Both the position numbers and the translations under genes were made by a program. From Acrocarpospora phusangensis (GTDB lineage Bacteria; Actinomycetota; Actinomycetes; Streptosporangiales; Streptosporangiaceae), in the NCBI RefSeq assembly GCF_016862995.1, contig NZ_BOOA01000057.1:1-56611 (forward strand): 56,611 nucleotides of DNA. The letters run 5' to 3'. A model generated the notes under the pieces. The model saw only the letters and a list, made by a program, of their open reading frames with translations. It made no database searches and was not told the origin of the DNA. Shown here piece by piece: positions 43,437-52,395 of this stretch. Position 1 is the first letter of the stretch; the number at the start of each line of letters is the position of its first letter.

Positions 43437-44348
43437 TTAGGCGCGGGGGTGGGCTTGGCGGTAGGCAGTGTGGAGGCGGTCGATGGAGACGTGGGTGTAG
43501 ATCTGGGTGGTGCCGAGGGAGGCGTGGCCGAGGATTTCCTGGACGCTTCGGAGGTCGGCTCCGCCTTCGAGGAGGTGGGTGGCGGCGGTGTGGCGGAGGC
43601 CGTGAGGGCTTAGGTCGGTGGTGCCTGTTTCGGTGAGGCGGGTGTGGACGATGCGACGAACGGTGGTTTGGTCCAGGCGGCCGCCTCTGGTTCCGAGGAA
43701 CAGTGCGGGGCCGGTGCCTTCTCGGATCAAGAGCGGGCGGCCGCGGATGCACCATGCGTCCAGCGCACGCAGTGCCGGCAGTCCGAACGGAACGACTCTT
43801 TCCTTCCTGCCCTTTCCTAGAACGCGCAACGTACGTCGGTCCCGGTCTACATCGTCCACATCGAGCCCGCACAGTTCGCTGACACGGATACCGGTGGCAT
43901 AGAGCACTTCCAGAACCGCTTGATCCCGCAAGCCCTTCGGATCGTCAGGTGCCGGGACGTTCAACGCCGCGCGGGCTTCCTCCTGATCGAGTACCACAGG
44001 CAGGCTCCGTCCCCCCTTCGGCGAGCCCAGCAGCAATCCAGGATCATCGGCGAGCCATCCGCGCCGATGACAGAACGCCGTGAAAACGCGTGCGCAAGCG
44101 GCCCGCCTGGCCAACGTGGCCCTGGACTTCCCAGCCCCATGCTGATCGCCCAACCACTCCCGGAGCATCCCGATATCAAGCCCCGCGAGTCCGGCCCCAG
44201 CGTCCTCAAGATGACCGATCAGCGAGCCGACATCCCCCAGGTACGCGCGAACCGTGTGCGGCGACAAATCCCGTTCCACCCGCAGATGCCGCTCGAACTC
44301 CGCCAAGAGCCCTTCGACCGAAACAAGCCCTTCGACCGAAACCTCCAT
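43437..44348 (-). CDS. xerC: Tyrosine recombinase XerC
   Basis: The 303-aa recombinase resolves chromosome dimers at dif together with XerD. All catalytic residues are visible: Arg155 (ATGIRVSEL), Lys179, His249 and Arg252 (HGLRH), His275 and nucleophile Tyr284 (TQIYTHVS). The N-terminal SAM-like domain spans about 10-100. An 18-bp tandem duplication doubles V-S-V-E-G-L right after the start. Its place beside dprA is the normal one in actinobacteria, so it is the housekeeping copy. The ATG 17 codons upstream is possible but adds low-complexity sequence. Confidence 0.92.
   Translation of the reverse strand: MEVSVEGLVSVEGLLAEFERHLRVERDLSPHTVRAYLGDVGSLIGHLEDAGAGLAGLDIGMLREWLGDQHGAGKSRATLARRAACARVFTAFCHRRGWLADDPGLLLGSPKGGRSLPVVLDQEEARAALNVPAPDDPKGLRDQAVLEVLYATGIRVSELCGLDVDDVDRDRRTLRVLGKGRKERVVPFGLPALRALDAWCIRGRPLLIREGTGPALFLGTRGGRLDQTTVRRIVHTRLTETGTTDLSPHGLRHTAATHLLEGGADLRSVQEILGHASLGTTQIYTHVSIDRLHTAYRQAHPRA
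44307..44342 (-). repeat. 18-bp tandem duplication at the xerC 5' end
   Basis: The units at 44307-44324 and 44325-44342 differ at one base (GAGCCC versus AAGCCC). They encode two copies of V-S-V-E-G-L at residues 3-14 and keep the frame. Confidence 0.8.
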
Positions 44349-45013
44349 CGGACCCCATCCCCACAGCTCACAACGACCATCCCGCTGAACCCCCAGCATG
44401 TCCAGCGATCTGACTAGCCGCCAGTGTCCTGCTTTCGCGCCGTGATCCAACTGGGACGCAACAATCACGTCGTGGGCAGCCTGATCCCGGAGGAGCTGCT
44501 CAGGATCCTGACGGACAGTCACCGCAACGCGCCGCCAGCCTGCTCCGAGACTCGCTACTGCAGGACGTGCAGACCACGTCCATCGTGCGTTCATGCTCAT
44601 CGTGCGTTCATGCTCATCGTGTAGACCAAGGCCGACATGCAACGACTTCGTGCAGACCAGTGCGGACATGTAGACCGCTTCGAACGTGCAGATCAGGTCT
44701 TTGGTACTGACGACGCTGTCAGCGGATGATCCCGCGGCCCACCCTGCTCGCCGTCCGGCTCCGCATGCTGTCCAGCGCTGTGCACCGAGGTAGCCGTTGG
44801 CGAGGACAACCGGAAGTCGCGGACGGGCCCTCAACCGCGCGTGGTCAAGCTCGCTCAGCGTCTCGGTTTTCGGGTGACGGAGGGATTGCGCCTGCTCGTA
44901 TGCGTAAACGTGAAGGGCCGCGTTGCGGAAGTGGCCATGCGAGAACGCGAAGGGCTGGTCGGGTCGCGGGGGGAGGGGGGAGGCGGAGCGTGGAGGCCGT
45001 AAAGCGTTTGGGG
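44349..45013. other. 665-bp low-coding gap upstream of xerC with small repeats
   Basis: No gene is supported. A 17-bp unit (CATCGTGCGTTCATGCT) is repeated at 44581-44597 and 44598-44614, followed by 7 bases of a third copy. Fragments around GTGCAGACCA recur at about 44566, 44652 and, degenerate, 44691. Near 44810-44970 a plus-strand frame without a start reads RVVKLAQRLGFRVTEGL, possibly a gene remnant. Confidence 0.4.
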
Positions 45014-46570
45014 TTAGTTCGGGGGGTTCGGTGAGGGGGGTTTGAGGCGCCAGCCGGTGGGGGTTTGGAGGATGTAGCCGGCGGATTCGAGGCCGCCCAG
45101 GCAGCTGAGGGTGGTGGTCAGGGGGAGGGCGGCGGCGCTGGCGATGGTGGCGGGGCCGGCGGGGGTGCGGGAGGGGACGGCGTCGAGGACGCGTTTGGTT
45201 TCTTCGTTGAGGTAGTCGCGGGGGTGGCTGGGGCCGCGGAGGACGGGGGCCAGGTCGTCGCCGATGGAACCGACGAGTTCGATGATCTCGGGGACGGAGG
45301 TGACGCAGGTGGCGCGGGCTTGGCGGATGAGGGTGTGGCAGCCGGCGGAGACGTCGGTGGTGATGGGGCCGGGGACGGCCATCAGCTGGCGGTTGAGGGC
45401 GGAGGCGTGCGAGGCGGTGTTGAGGGCGCCGCTTCGGAGAGCCGCCTGGACGATCACGGTTCCCCGGGAGAGGGCGGCGATGACGCGGTTTCTGACGAGG
45501 AAGCGCAGGCGGGTGGGCTGTACTCCTGGTGGTGACTCGCTGATCACCAGGCCTCGTTCGCGGACGGCGCGGAAGAGGTCGGCGTGGGCGGAGGGGTAGC
45601 TGACGTCGGTGCCGCAGGCCAGGACGACGATGGTCGGCGCGACGCCGGCGAGCGCGCCGCGGTGGGCGGCTCCGTCGATTCCGTACGCGCCGCCGCTGAT
45701 CACTGACCAGGAGCGGTCACTGAGTCCGGCTGCGAGTTCCGCCGCCGCGTGTGTGCCGTAGGCGGTGGCCGCTCGTGCCCCGACGATGGAGACCGAACGA
45801 AGGCACGCGAAGCGCAGGTCCTCCTCGCCGTCCAGCCACAGGCCGTAGGGGCGGAGCCGCCCTAGATCATTGAGCTGGGACGGCCAGCCTGGGTCTCCGG
45901 GGATCAACAATCTGCCGGAGGCGAGGTCGTCTTCCGCCCGGCCCGTACATCCTGCGGCTCGGCCGGCCCATCCCGTTACCAGCTGGGCCAAGTTGAGCCT
46001 GCGCCGTTCCGCGTTGGCCGTCTCCTCCTCAACGCGGACGAACTCCGGCTCCAGCATTCCCTGGCGGACCTGCGCCAGCGCGCCCGCCGCTCCGTATTCC
46101 TCGATCAACCGGCCCATGACCGGATCGCCGGGCTCGACGATCCGCGTGATCTCCGCCCGCGCCAGCCGATCCGCGTCCCCCGCCGGATCGACCGCCCCCG
46201 GACCTCTCCCCACCTGGCCGGAACCCCCGAAAGCAGAGACCGACTCCTGAACCCCTCCGCTGGCACCGAAATGCCCAGCTGCCGCCCCGCCGAAATTGCG
46301 TCCCTCCGGACGGGACCCTTCACCGTCAATCCTGCTCGAAGCAGTCACCCCGCCACCCGCCCCGGAGGTCTGGTGACCCCCAACCGTCCGACGGGACCCT
46401 TCACCGTCAGGCCTGCTCGAAGCAGTGACCCCACCGCCCGCCCCGGAGGTCTGGTGACCCCGAACCGTCTGGTGGTCTTCTGTCGTTCGGCAGTCCACGG
46501 CTGGCTGTTGAACCACCGGCGTTCGGTGGCTTTCCGATGTGTGGGAGGGGGCGGGAGCGGACTGGCTCAT
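45014..46570 (-). CDS. dprA: DNA-processing protein DprA with extended N-terminus
   Basis: The 518-aa protein has a Rossmann core with SIVGARAATAYG, VISGGAYGIDGAAHRGAL, VVLACGTDVSYP and SGALNTASHA, which loads RecA on incoming single-stranded DNA, and a C-terminal winged helix. Before the SAM-like region (about 145) there are some 140 residues rich in Gly, Ser and Gln with a duplicated 27-residue unit, longer than typical DprA. It follows yifB after a 104-bp gap. GGCGGA precedes the ATG at 46570. Confidence 0.9.
   Translation of the reverse strand: MSQSAPAPSHTSESHRTPVVQQPAVDCRTTEDHQTVRGHQTSGAGGGVTASSRPDGEGSRRTVGGHQTSGAGGGVTASSRIDGEGSRPEGRNFGGAAAGHFGASGGVQESVSAFGGSGQVGRGPGAVDPAGDADRLARAEITRIVEPGDPVMGRLIEEYGAAGALAQVRQGMLEPEFVRVEEETANAERRRLNLAQLVTGWAGRAAGCTGRAEDDLASGRLLIPGDPGWPSQLNDLGRLRPYGLWLDGEEDLRFACLRSVSIVGARAATAYGTHAAAELAAGLSDRSWSVISGGAYGIDGAAHRGALAGVAPTIVVLACGTDVSYPSAHADLFRAVRERGLVISESPPGVQPTRLRFLVRNRVIAALSRGTVIVQAALRSGALNTASHASALNRQLMAVPGPITTDVSAGCHTLIRQARATCVTSVPEIIELVGSIGDDLAPVLRGPSHPRDYLNEETKRVLDAVPSRTPAGPATIASAAALPLTTTLSCLGGLESAGYILQTPTGWRLKPPSPNPPN
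46311..46472 (-). repeat. 81-bp tandem duplication inside dprA
   Basis: Two adjacent 81-bp units (46311-46391, 46392-46472) differ at a few bases only and encode two copies of a 27-residue segment containing G-H-Q-T-S-G-A-G-G-G-V-T-A-S-S-R. Being a multiple of three, the duplication keeps the frame. Confidence 0.88.
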
Positions 46571-46674
46571 GGAAGTTCCGCCGTTGGGGTCGAGGGGTGG
46601 ATAGGTGAGGGGGCGCAGGGCTGGGGACCAGGTAGGTGTCCAGCCGGGATTCACGGGGTTTGGGATAGAGGGGG

Positions 46675-48222
46675 TCAAGATTCCTGTCCTGTCCACATGG
46701 TTAGGGCGGCGTTGACGTCGTCGACGCCGGGACGGTCTCGGGCGGAGAGATCGGAAATCGTCCAGGCGACGCGGAGGACCCGGTCGAGGCCCCGGGCACT
46801 GAGGGTGCCGACGTCGAGGGCTCGGGTGAGCGGCGTGAGGGCGGTTGAGGGGAGGCGGAGTTCGCGGTGGAGGACCGCGGAGGAGACTTCCGCGTTGTTG
46901 CGCCAAGGGGTGCCGGCGAGGCGTTTGGCGGCGCGTTCCCGGGCTTGGATGACGCGTTCGGAGACCGTGCTGCTCGGTTCCACGTGGGCGCGGTCGGCCA
47001 TGAGTTCGGCGCGGCTGGGACGGGCGAGCCGGATCTTCACGTCCACGCGGTCGAGAAGAGGCCCGGAGAGGCGGGCCAGGTAGCGGCGGCGGTTGTTGGG
47101 GCTGCAGCCGCAGAATCGGCCTGCTTCGCCGCCCAAGCCGCAGGGACAGGGATTGGCCGCCAGGACGAGGGTGAATCGAGCCGGGAATGTGACCGTTCCG
47201 GCGGCCCTGGAGAGGGTGACCCTGCCGGATTCGAGGGGCTGGCGGAGGGAGTCGAGGACGCCACTGGCGAATTCGGGGGCTTCGTCCATGAAGAGCACAC
47301 CCTGGTGGGCGAGGCTGACCGCGCCGGGGCGGATCAGGCCGGTGCCGCCGCCGATGACCGAGGCGACCGTGGCCGTGTGGTGCGGGGCCACGAAGGGAGG
47401 CCGGTAGAGCAGGGGGTGGCTGCCGGTGAGGTTGCCCGCGATCGAGTGGATGGCGGTCACTTCCAGGGCCTGGTCGCGATCCAGTACGGGCAGGATCGTG
47501 GGAAGCCGTTCGGCGAGCATGGTCTTGCCGGTTCCCGGCGAGCCGAGGAGCCAGAGGTTGTGACCACCGGCCGCGCAGATCTCCAGGGCCCACCGGCCGA
47601 GCGGCTGTCCGACGACCTCCATCAGGTCCAGGCCGGGGGACGACAGAGGGGCGGGCGCGTCGAAAGCGGCCTCAGCAAGCTCATCGACGCAGGGCAGCCG
47701 GTCAAGGTCTCCTTCGCGGAGCCAGTCCACGAGTTCGCGCAGGCTGGTCGCGGGTACGACGGTCAGCCCAGGCACCAGAGCCGCCTCACTGGCGTTGAGC
47801 GACGGCACGACGATCAGACGGGCTCCCGCCTGGGCGGCGGCCAGCGCGGCGGGGAGGACTCCCCGGATCGGCCTGATCTTTCCGTCCAGCCCGAGTTCGC
47901 CCAGGAAGAAGGGCTCCGCGACCCGGGACGGCGGGACGAGCCCCGCCGCGGCGAGGATCGCCATCGCGATGGCCACGTCGAAGATCGAGCCCCGCTTCGG
48001 AAGGCTGGCCGGGAACAGGCTGACCGTGACCCTGGCGTCCGGCCAGTCGAAGCGGCTGTTGAGCAGGGCGGATCGAACGCGGTCCCTGGATTCGCTGATG
48101 GCCATGTCGAGCAGCCCGATGAGATGGGTGCCGACCACGCCCCTGCCCACATCGGCTTCGATCTCGACGGTGTGGCCGGTGACGCCGAGCAGGGCGACAC
48201 ACCTCGTACGCGCGACGGGCAT
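46675..48222 (-). CDS. YifB/ComM-family Mg-chelatase-like ATPase
   Basis: The 515-aa protein has an N-terminal Lon-protease-like S5 domain (about 1-170) and an AAA+ core with Walker A GSPGTGKT (227-234), Walker B VLFMDEAPEFA, and a Cys cluster CPCGLGG-x(6)-CGC that may bind zinc. ComM relatives are helicases that extend recombination during transformation. The ATG at 48222 lies one base after the yraN stop, so yraN-yifB-dprA are coupled or nearly so. Confidence 0.92.
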   Translation of the reverse strand: MPVARTRCVALLGVTGHTVEIEADVGRGVVGTHLIGLLDMAISESRDRVRSALLNSRFDWPDARVTVSLFPASLPKRGSIFDVAIAMAILAAAGLVPPSRVAEPFFLGELGLDGKIRPIRGVLPAALAAAQAGARLIVVPSLNASEAALVPGLTVVPATSLRELVDWLREGDLDRLPCVDELAEAAFDAPAPLSSPGLDLMEVVGQPLGRWALEICAAGGHNLWLLGSPGTGKTMLAERLPTILPVLDRDQALEVTAIHSIAGNLTGSHPLLYRPPFVAPHHTATVASVIGGGTGLIRPGAVSLAHQGVLFMDEAPEFASGVLDSLRQPLESGRVTLSRAAGTVTFPARFTLVLAANPCPCGLGGEAGRFCGCSPNNRRRYLARLSGPLLDRVDVKIRLARPSRAELMADRAHVEPSSTVSERVIQARERAAKRLAGTPWRNNAEVSSAVLHRELRLPSTALTPLTRALDVGTLSARGLDRVLRVAWTISDLSARDRPGVDDVNAALTMWTGQES

Positions 48223-48223
48223 G

Positions 48224-48577
48224 TCAGACCAGCCCCCGCTCGTGCCGGATCGAGAAGTCGCCAGCGAAGCGCTCCAGGGCTATCACGTCCACCCGGATCG
48301 AGTCGAACCACTCGCCCTGCGCCGCGAGCCACCGCCCGGCGAGAGACCGCAGCCGCAGCACCTTCTCCTGGGTCACCGACTCCAGCGCGGTCCCGTGGCT
48401 CCTGCCGGACCGGGTCTTGACCTCCACCACCACCAGCACACGCCCGTCACGCGCCACGATGTCGATCTCACCGGCGCCGCAGCGCCAGTTGCGGGACAGC
48501 ACCTCCATCCCCGCCGCCCGCAGAAAATCCACGGCGAGCCGCTCGCCGGTCTTACCGAGTTCGTCCTTCGCGGCCAC
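48224..48577 (-). CDS. YraN/UPF0102 endonuclease-like protein
   Basis: The 117-aa protein has the restriction-endonuclease-like core GEIDIVARDG and VVVEVKTRSG (Asp and E-x-K). The GTG at 48577 has GGAGG 7 bases upstream and is preferred to an in-frame codon 24 bases further up. Its function in vivo is unknown; the link to dprA and yifB suggests DNA processing. Confidence 0.9.
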   Translation of the reverse strand: MAAKDELGKTGERLAVDFLRAAGMEVLSRNWRCGAGEIDIVARDGRVLVVVEVKTRSGRSHGTALESVTQEKVLRLRSLAGRWLAAQGEWFDSIRVDVIALERFAGDFSIRHERGLV

Positions 48578-48641
48578 GAGACCACCTCCGGCCCCGACCA
48601 TCGCTCAAACCCGGCCCCCGCATGGCCCCGAAATCCCGCCC

Positions 48642-48668
48642 TGTGGATAACCCCCCACCTGTGGAAAA
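48642..48668 (-). promoter_or_regulatory. Two DnaA-box-like sites
   Basis: TGTGGATAA (48642-48650), the reverse complement of TTATCCACA, is a perfect DnaA box on the minus strand; TGTGGAAAA (48660-48668) differs at one base. They are in the gap between the yraN start and the DUF4265 pseudogene. Confidence 0.45.
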
Positions 48669-48748
48669 GCTCCGGCCCGCTCCGAAAAGGGCATACGGCC
48701 AGTCCCGATCTCCAGGGCACGAAGGGACGTATGCGCCATCCTGCGGCT

Positions 48749-49266
48749 GTGACCGCTTCTGACAGGCGCCCACCGGCTGGTCACGTACGAAGATCTCCCG
48801 CAGGACGGGGACGGCCGGCCGCCGGTCGGTACCGAGCGCGTATGGGCGATCTCCGTGGCAGAAGATCGGGCGAAGCTGGACAACATCCCCTGGTTCGCCC
48901 GCGGGGTCCCCTGGTTCGCCCGCGGGATCGCGATGGGAGACGTGGTACGCACCGAGACGGACGCCGACGGTGCCATCTGGGCGCGCGAGCCGCTGGAGCG
49001 GTCAGAGAACTACACCATCCGCGTGGTCCCGTCGGACGGCGGCAAAGATGGTCCGCAGGCCGTCCTCGATCTGTTCGCGCCGCTGGAAGCCGACGGCGAA
49101 GGACTCGAACAGTTCGGCCCGGGTGACGCTCAATGTCCCTTCCACCGCGAACCTCTCCGAGGTGCGGGCCCTACTGGTACGGGGACAGACCAACGGCCGA
49201 TGGAATTACGAGGAGGGCTGTATTACCGAGGCCTGGCGGGCTATCGATTCCCACGGAATCCGCTGA
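48749..49266 (+). pseudogene. Frameshifted DUF4265 gene
   Basis: One frame (about 48763-49120) reads DGRPPVGTERVWAI, LDNIPWFARG, IAMGDVV and NYTIRVV, the core of DUF4265 proteins. The expected C-terminus (VTLNVPSTANLSEVRALL, then GRWNYEEGCITEAW) continues in another frame up to the stop at 49266. One extra base in the GGCCCGGG run near 49116-49123 explains this. The 5' end (GTG 48749) also seems off frame, so at least one more lesion is likely. A 21-bp tandem duplication gives PWFARG twice. DUF4265 has no known function. Confidence 0.75.
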
Positions 49267-49340
49267 TGTCGTGAGCGCGACAGCCGTACAACCGATCTCC
49301 CAGGTCAAAGAGTCGGTCAACTTTCCGGATCCGGTGTTCG

Positions 49341-49664
49341 CTAGCTGGAGAAACCTTCCTTCGGCATTTCCAGGTCAGGCTTCGCCAGTTCCTCCACGTT
49401 CACATCCTTGAACGTGACAACCCGGACATTCTTCACAAATCGCGCCGGGCGATACATGTCCCACACCCACGCGTCCTGCATCTTGACGTCGAAGAAGACG
49501 TCCCCGTTCTCCGCGGTCCGCACGTCGAGGTCTACCGAGTTGGTCAGGTAGAAGCGACGCTCGGTCTCCACGACATACGTGAACAGGCCGACCACGTCGC
49601 GGTACTCGCGGTAGAGCTGCAGCTCCATTTCGGTCTCGTACTTTTCGAGATCCTCCGCGCTCAT
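49341..49664 (-). CDS. DUF2469 protein
   Basis: This 107-aa protein (MSAEDLEKYETEMELQLY, RRFYLTNSVDLDVR, DAWVWDMYRPARFVKNVR) belongs to a small family almost confined to actinobacteria and always near rnhB. Function is unknown. AGGAGG lies six bases before the ATG, which overlaps the rnhB stop (ATGA), indicating coupled translation. Confidence 0.93.
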   Translation of the reverse strand: MSAEDLEKYETEMELQLYREYRDVVGLFTYVVETERRFYLTNSVDLDVRTAENGDVFFDVKMQDAWVWDMYRPARFVKNVRVVTFKDVNVEELAKPDLEMPKEGFSS

Positions 49665-50368
49665 GCCGGTCCTCCTGTTCCACACCCCGTCTGGGCCCCT
49701 GACCCATTCTCCCGCATGTCCATACCCAGCCTGGTCCTCGCCACTGTCACGAACGAGAACCGATGATGCGGGCTGGGTCCGTGGGCCGCCAGGGCCCTGC
49801 GGTGCGATTGGGTCACATATCCCTTGTGCAAGGCGAAACCGTACTCCGGGAAGACGTCGTGGAGTTCGGTCATCATCTGGTCACGAGTCACCTTGGCCAC
49901 GATCGAGGCGGCGGCCACGCAGGCGGCGACCTGGTCGCCCTTCCAGACCGCCAGGGACGGGGCGGGCAGGCCGGGGACGGGGAAGCCGTCGGTGAGGATG
50001 TAGCCGGGGACCAGGCCGAGGGCGGCGATCGCCCGGCGCATCCCGGCCACGTTGCTCTTGTGCAGGCCGCGGGCGTCCAGTTCACCGGGAGGGATGACCA
50101 CCACGCTCACCGCGCGGGCGGTGGCCATGATCTTGCGGTGGAGCTCCTCCCGGCGGGCGGGGGTGAGCAGCTTGGAGTCGGCCAGGCCGTCGAGTTCGCG
50201 GCCGAGGACGACCGCGGCGACGACCAGCGGACCGGCGCACGCGCCGCGACCGGCCTCGTCCACGCCGGCGATGGGGGCGAGGCCACGCCGGGCGAGGGCC
50301 CGCTCGTATCCGTAGAGCCCCGAATCGCGACGTACGACGCTGGGACGGGGACGATAGGCAACTGTCAT
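49661..50368 (-). CDS. rnhB: Ribonuclease HII
   Basis: This 235-aa enzyme removes ribonucleotides and RNA from RNA-DNA hybrids. Catalytic motif GVDEAGRGACAGPL gives Asp37 and Glu38; DSKLL, and TDGF later supply further acidic ligands. The C-terminus is extended by about 20 residues before the stop. It lies between lepB and DUF2469 in the usual order. Confidence 0.95.
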   Translation of the reverse strand: MTVAYRPRPSVVRRDSGLYGYERALARRGLAPIAGVDEAGRGACAGPLVVAAVVLGRELDGLADSKLLTPARREELHRKIMATARAVSVVVIPPGELDARGLHKSNVAGMRRAIAALGLVPGYILTDGFPVPGLPAPSLAVWKGDQVAACVAAASIVAKVTRDQMMTELHDVFPEYGFALHKGYVTQSHRRALAAHGPSPHHRFSFVTVARTRLGMDMRENGSGAQTGCGTGGPA

Positions 50369-50390
50369 GACAGAAGCAGCGTACGCCCCA

Positions 50391-50981
50391 TCAAGGGATC
50401 TTGGAGAACGTCTCCGGACGAGAGAAGAAAGCCAGCCGGTCGAACGGCCAGTACCGGGCGAAAGCCGTACCGATCACGTCGGATTCGGCGATGGTGCCGT
50501 GGAACTCGTCCTCCATGAAGGAACGGGAGTCCATCGAGTTCGTGCGGTGGTCGCCCATCAGCCAGAGGCGGCCCGCCGGCACCTTGACCTCGAAGGTCTT
50601 GCCGGGATAGTCGCCGGGGTAGAGGTAGTTGTCCTCTTCCTCGATGGGGGTCCCGTTGACGGTGATGCGCCGCTGCGGGTCACAGCACTTGATCGTGTCG
50701 CCGCCCTTGCCGATCACCCGCTTGATGGTGTCCTCGCCGTCCCAGCCCTTGAAGACGACGATGTCGCCGCGGTCGATGCCGCCCAGCTTGAACACCACGA
50801 CCCGGTCGTTGACCAGGAGCGTGTTCTCCATCGACTCGGACGGGATGTAGAACGACTGCATCACGAACAGATGCACGAGAACGGCCACCAGGACGCCGCC
50901 CACCGTGAAAAGGATGGTTTCGCGGAGGGCGGAGCGTTTCTTCTTGGGGGCGGGGGGATCGGTCTCTTCAGCCACGGTCAC
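50391..50981 (-). CDS. lepB: Signal peptidase I (second copy)
   Basis: This 196-aa S26 serine peptidase cleaves Sec and Tat signal peptides. One N-terminal helix (about 20-40) anchors it. Catalytic Ser50 (PSESM) and Lys87 (DTIKRVIG) are present; GDHRTNSMDSR follows. It starts 10 bp after the stop of another signal peptidase gene, so the pair is an operon. Confidence 0.94.
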   Translation of the reverse strand: MTVAEETDPPAPKKKRSALRETILFTVGGVLVAVLVHLFVMQSFYIPSESMENTLLVNDRVVVFKLGGIDRGDIVVFKGWDGEDTIKRVIGKGGDTIKCCDPQRRITVNGTPIEEEDNYLYPGDYPGKTFEVKVPAGRLWLMGDHRTNSMDSRSFMEDEFHGTIAESDVIGTAFARYWPFDRLAFFSRPETFSKIP

Positions 50982-50991
50982 CTGCGGTACG

Positions 50992-51801
50992 TTACCGCCT
51001 CACCCATATGCGGCGTCTAAGGGCCACCAGGGGGAAGGCCAGCGTGAAGCCGAGCAGGAGCGGCGCGGCCCCGGCGGCCGCCTGGGCGGCGTGCAGGGCC
51101 GGCTGGTCGAAGGTCTCGGGGATGGGCAGCACGGTGGCCCGGTCGAACGGCCAGACGATGACGAACGCGCGGCCGATGACCTGCTCGATCGGGATGGTGC
51201 CGCCGCCCGGGTCGCCGCCGTGGGCGCGGGAGTCGAGCGAGACCGCGCGGTGGTCGCCCATCACCCAGAGCCGGTCGTCGGGGACGACGATCTCGAAGTT
51301 GGAGATGGACGGCACATCGCCCGGGTAGAGGTACGCCTCCTCGTTGAGCGGGGTGCCGTTGACGGTGACGCGGCCCTTGGCGTCGCAGCACTTGACGGTG
51401 TCGCCGGGCACGCCGATGACGCGCTTGATGTAGTCCTTCTCGCCGGGGACGACGCCGAAGGCCGTGCCGACCCAGCGGAAGAAGCCCGCGATGGGGTTGC
51501 TGGGCTCCTCGTACTCGACCTCGCCGCCCCAGGAGTCGACGCCGGAGAACACCACCACGTCGCCGCGCTCGATGTCGCGGACCCGGTAGACGAGCTTGTT
51601 CACCAGCACCCGGTCGTTCTTCAGGAGGGTGTTCTCCATCGACTCCGATGGGATGTAGAACGCCTGGACCACGAAGGACTTGATGAGCAGCGCGAGCACC
51701 AGGGCGACGACCACCAGAACCGGCAGTTCCCGCCAGAACGAGCCTTTCTTCCCCTTGTCGCCCTTGGCGTTCTGCTGGGTGTCTTCCGCGACCACGTCCA
51801 C
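50992..51801 (-). CDS. lepB: Signal peptidase I (first copy), with C-terminal helix
   Basis: The 269-aa S26 peptidase has a membrane anchor (about 26-45), Ser54 (PSESM), Lys126 (DYIKRVIG) and GDHRAVSLDSR. Unlike its downstream neighbour it has a longer middle insert (about 88-120) and a second hydrophobic helix near the C-terminus, so both ends are membrane-bound, as in one of the Streptomyces Sip types. The GTG at 51801 is used; another GTG two codons later is possible. Confidence 0.93.
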   Translation of the reverse strand: MDVVAEDTQQNAKGDKGKKGSFWRELPVLVVVALVLALLIKSFVVQAFYIPSESMENTLLKNDRVLVNKLVYRVRDIERGDVVVFSGVDSWGGEVEYEEPSNPIAGFFRWVGTAFGVVPGEKDYIKRVIGVPGDTVKCCDAKGRVTVNGTPLNEEAYLYPGDVPSISNFEIVVPDDRLWVMGDHRAVSLDSRAHGGDPGGGTIPIEQVIGRAFVIVWPFDRATVLPIPETFDQPALHAAQAAAGAAPLLLGFTLAFPLVALRRRIWVRR

Positions 51802-51988
51802 CCCGTCCTGGTCAGGGCCGGCCGCCCGGCCCTGCTTCGCTAGTCACAAAACACGCGAGCCCGTGACCTCGCCTGGGCTCGCCTGCTGACGAGCCTAGAT
51901 GATGCCCGTGTCACCGAGCGTTGCCGACGCGGCATCGTCTTGCCAAATGCGCTGCCGGCGCTTGGGGAACGTCCGCAAAATGACGAAT

Positions 51989-52013
51989 AGCCCGTGCCGT
52001 AGCGGCACGGGCT
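51989..52013 (-). terminator. Intrinsic terminator after rplS
   Basis: A perfect 11-bp stem AGCCCGTGCCG/CGGCACGGGCT with a 3-base loop starts 17 bases after the rplS stop. On the mRNA it is followed by a U-containing stretch (ATTCGTCATTTT). Confidence 0.85.
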
Positions 52014-52029
52014 GTTCATCGCTGCCGCC

Positions 52030-52395
52030 TTACTTCGCGGCGGGGAGCGCGTCGCGCTTCTCGCGGATACGAGCCGCCTTACCGCGCAGATCACGCATGT
52101 AGTACAGCTTGGCGCGGCGAACGTCGCCGCGGGTGACCAGGGTGATCTTCTCGATCACCGGGCTGTGCACCGGGAAGGTGCGCTCGACGCCGACGCCGTA
52201 GCTGATCTTGCGGACGGTGAAAGTCTCACGGTTGCCACCGCCCTGGCGGCGCAGGACGAAGCCCTTGAACACCTGGATTCGGGACCGGTTTCCTTCGACG
52301 ACGCGGACGTGCACCTCAAGGGTGTCACCCGGGCGGAACGCCGGGACGTCCGTGCGGAGGGAAGCTTTCTCAAGCTCCTGGATCATCTGGTGCAT
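52030..52395 (-). CDS. rplS: 50S ribosomal protein L19
   Basis: The 121-aa protein is typical L19: [32 protein letters not shown] and [16 protein letters not shown]. It sits at the 30S-50S interface. GAGGA lies about 9 bases before the ATG, and a terminator follows it. Confidence 0.97.
   Translation of the reverse strand: MHQMIQELEKASLRTDVPAFRPGDTLEVHVRVVEGNRSRIQVFKGFVLRRQGGGNRETFTVRKISYGVGVERTFPVHSPVIEKITLVTRGDVRRAKLYYMRDLRGKAARIREKRDALPAAK

Noticed and set aside
43437-44348. Phage-type integrase marking an integrated element
   Set aside because: Sequence, length and position next to dprA fit housekeeping XerC; no attachment site or tRNA is present.
44810-44980. Protein-like plus-strand frame RVVKLAQRLGFRVTEGL...
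   Set aside because: No start codon with ribosome binding site and no recognisable family; kept only as a possible remnant.
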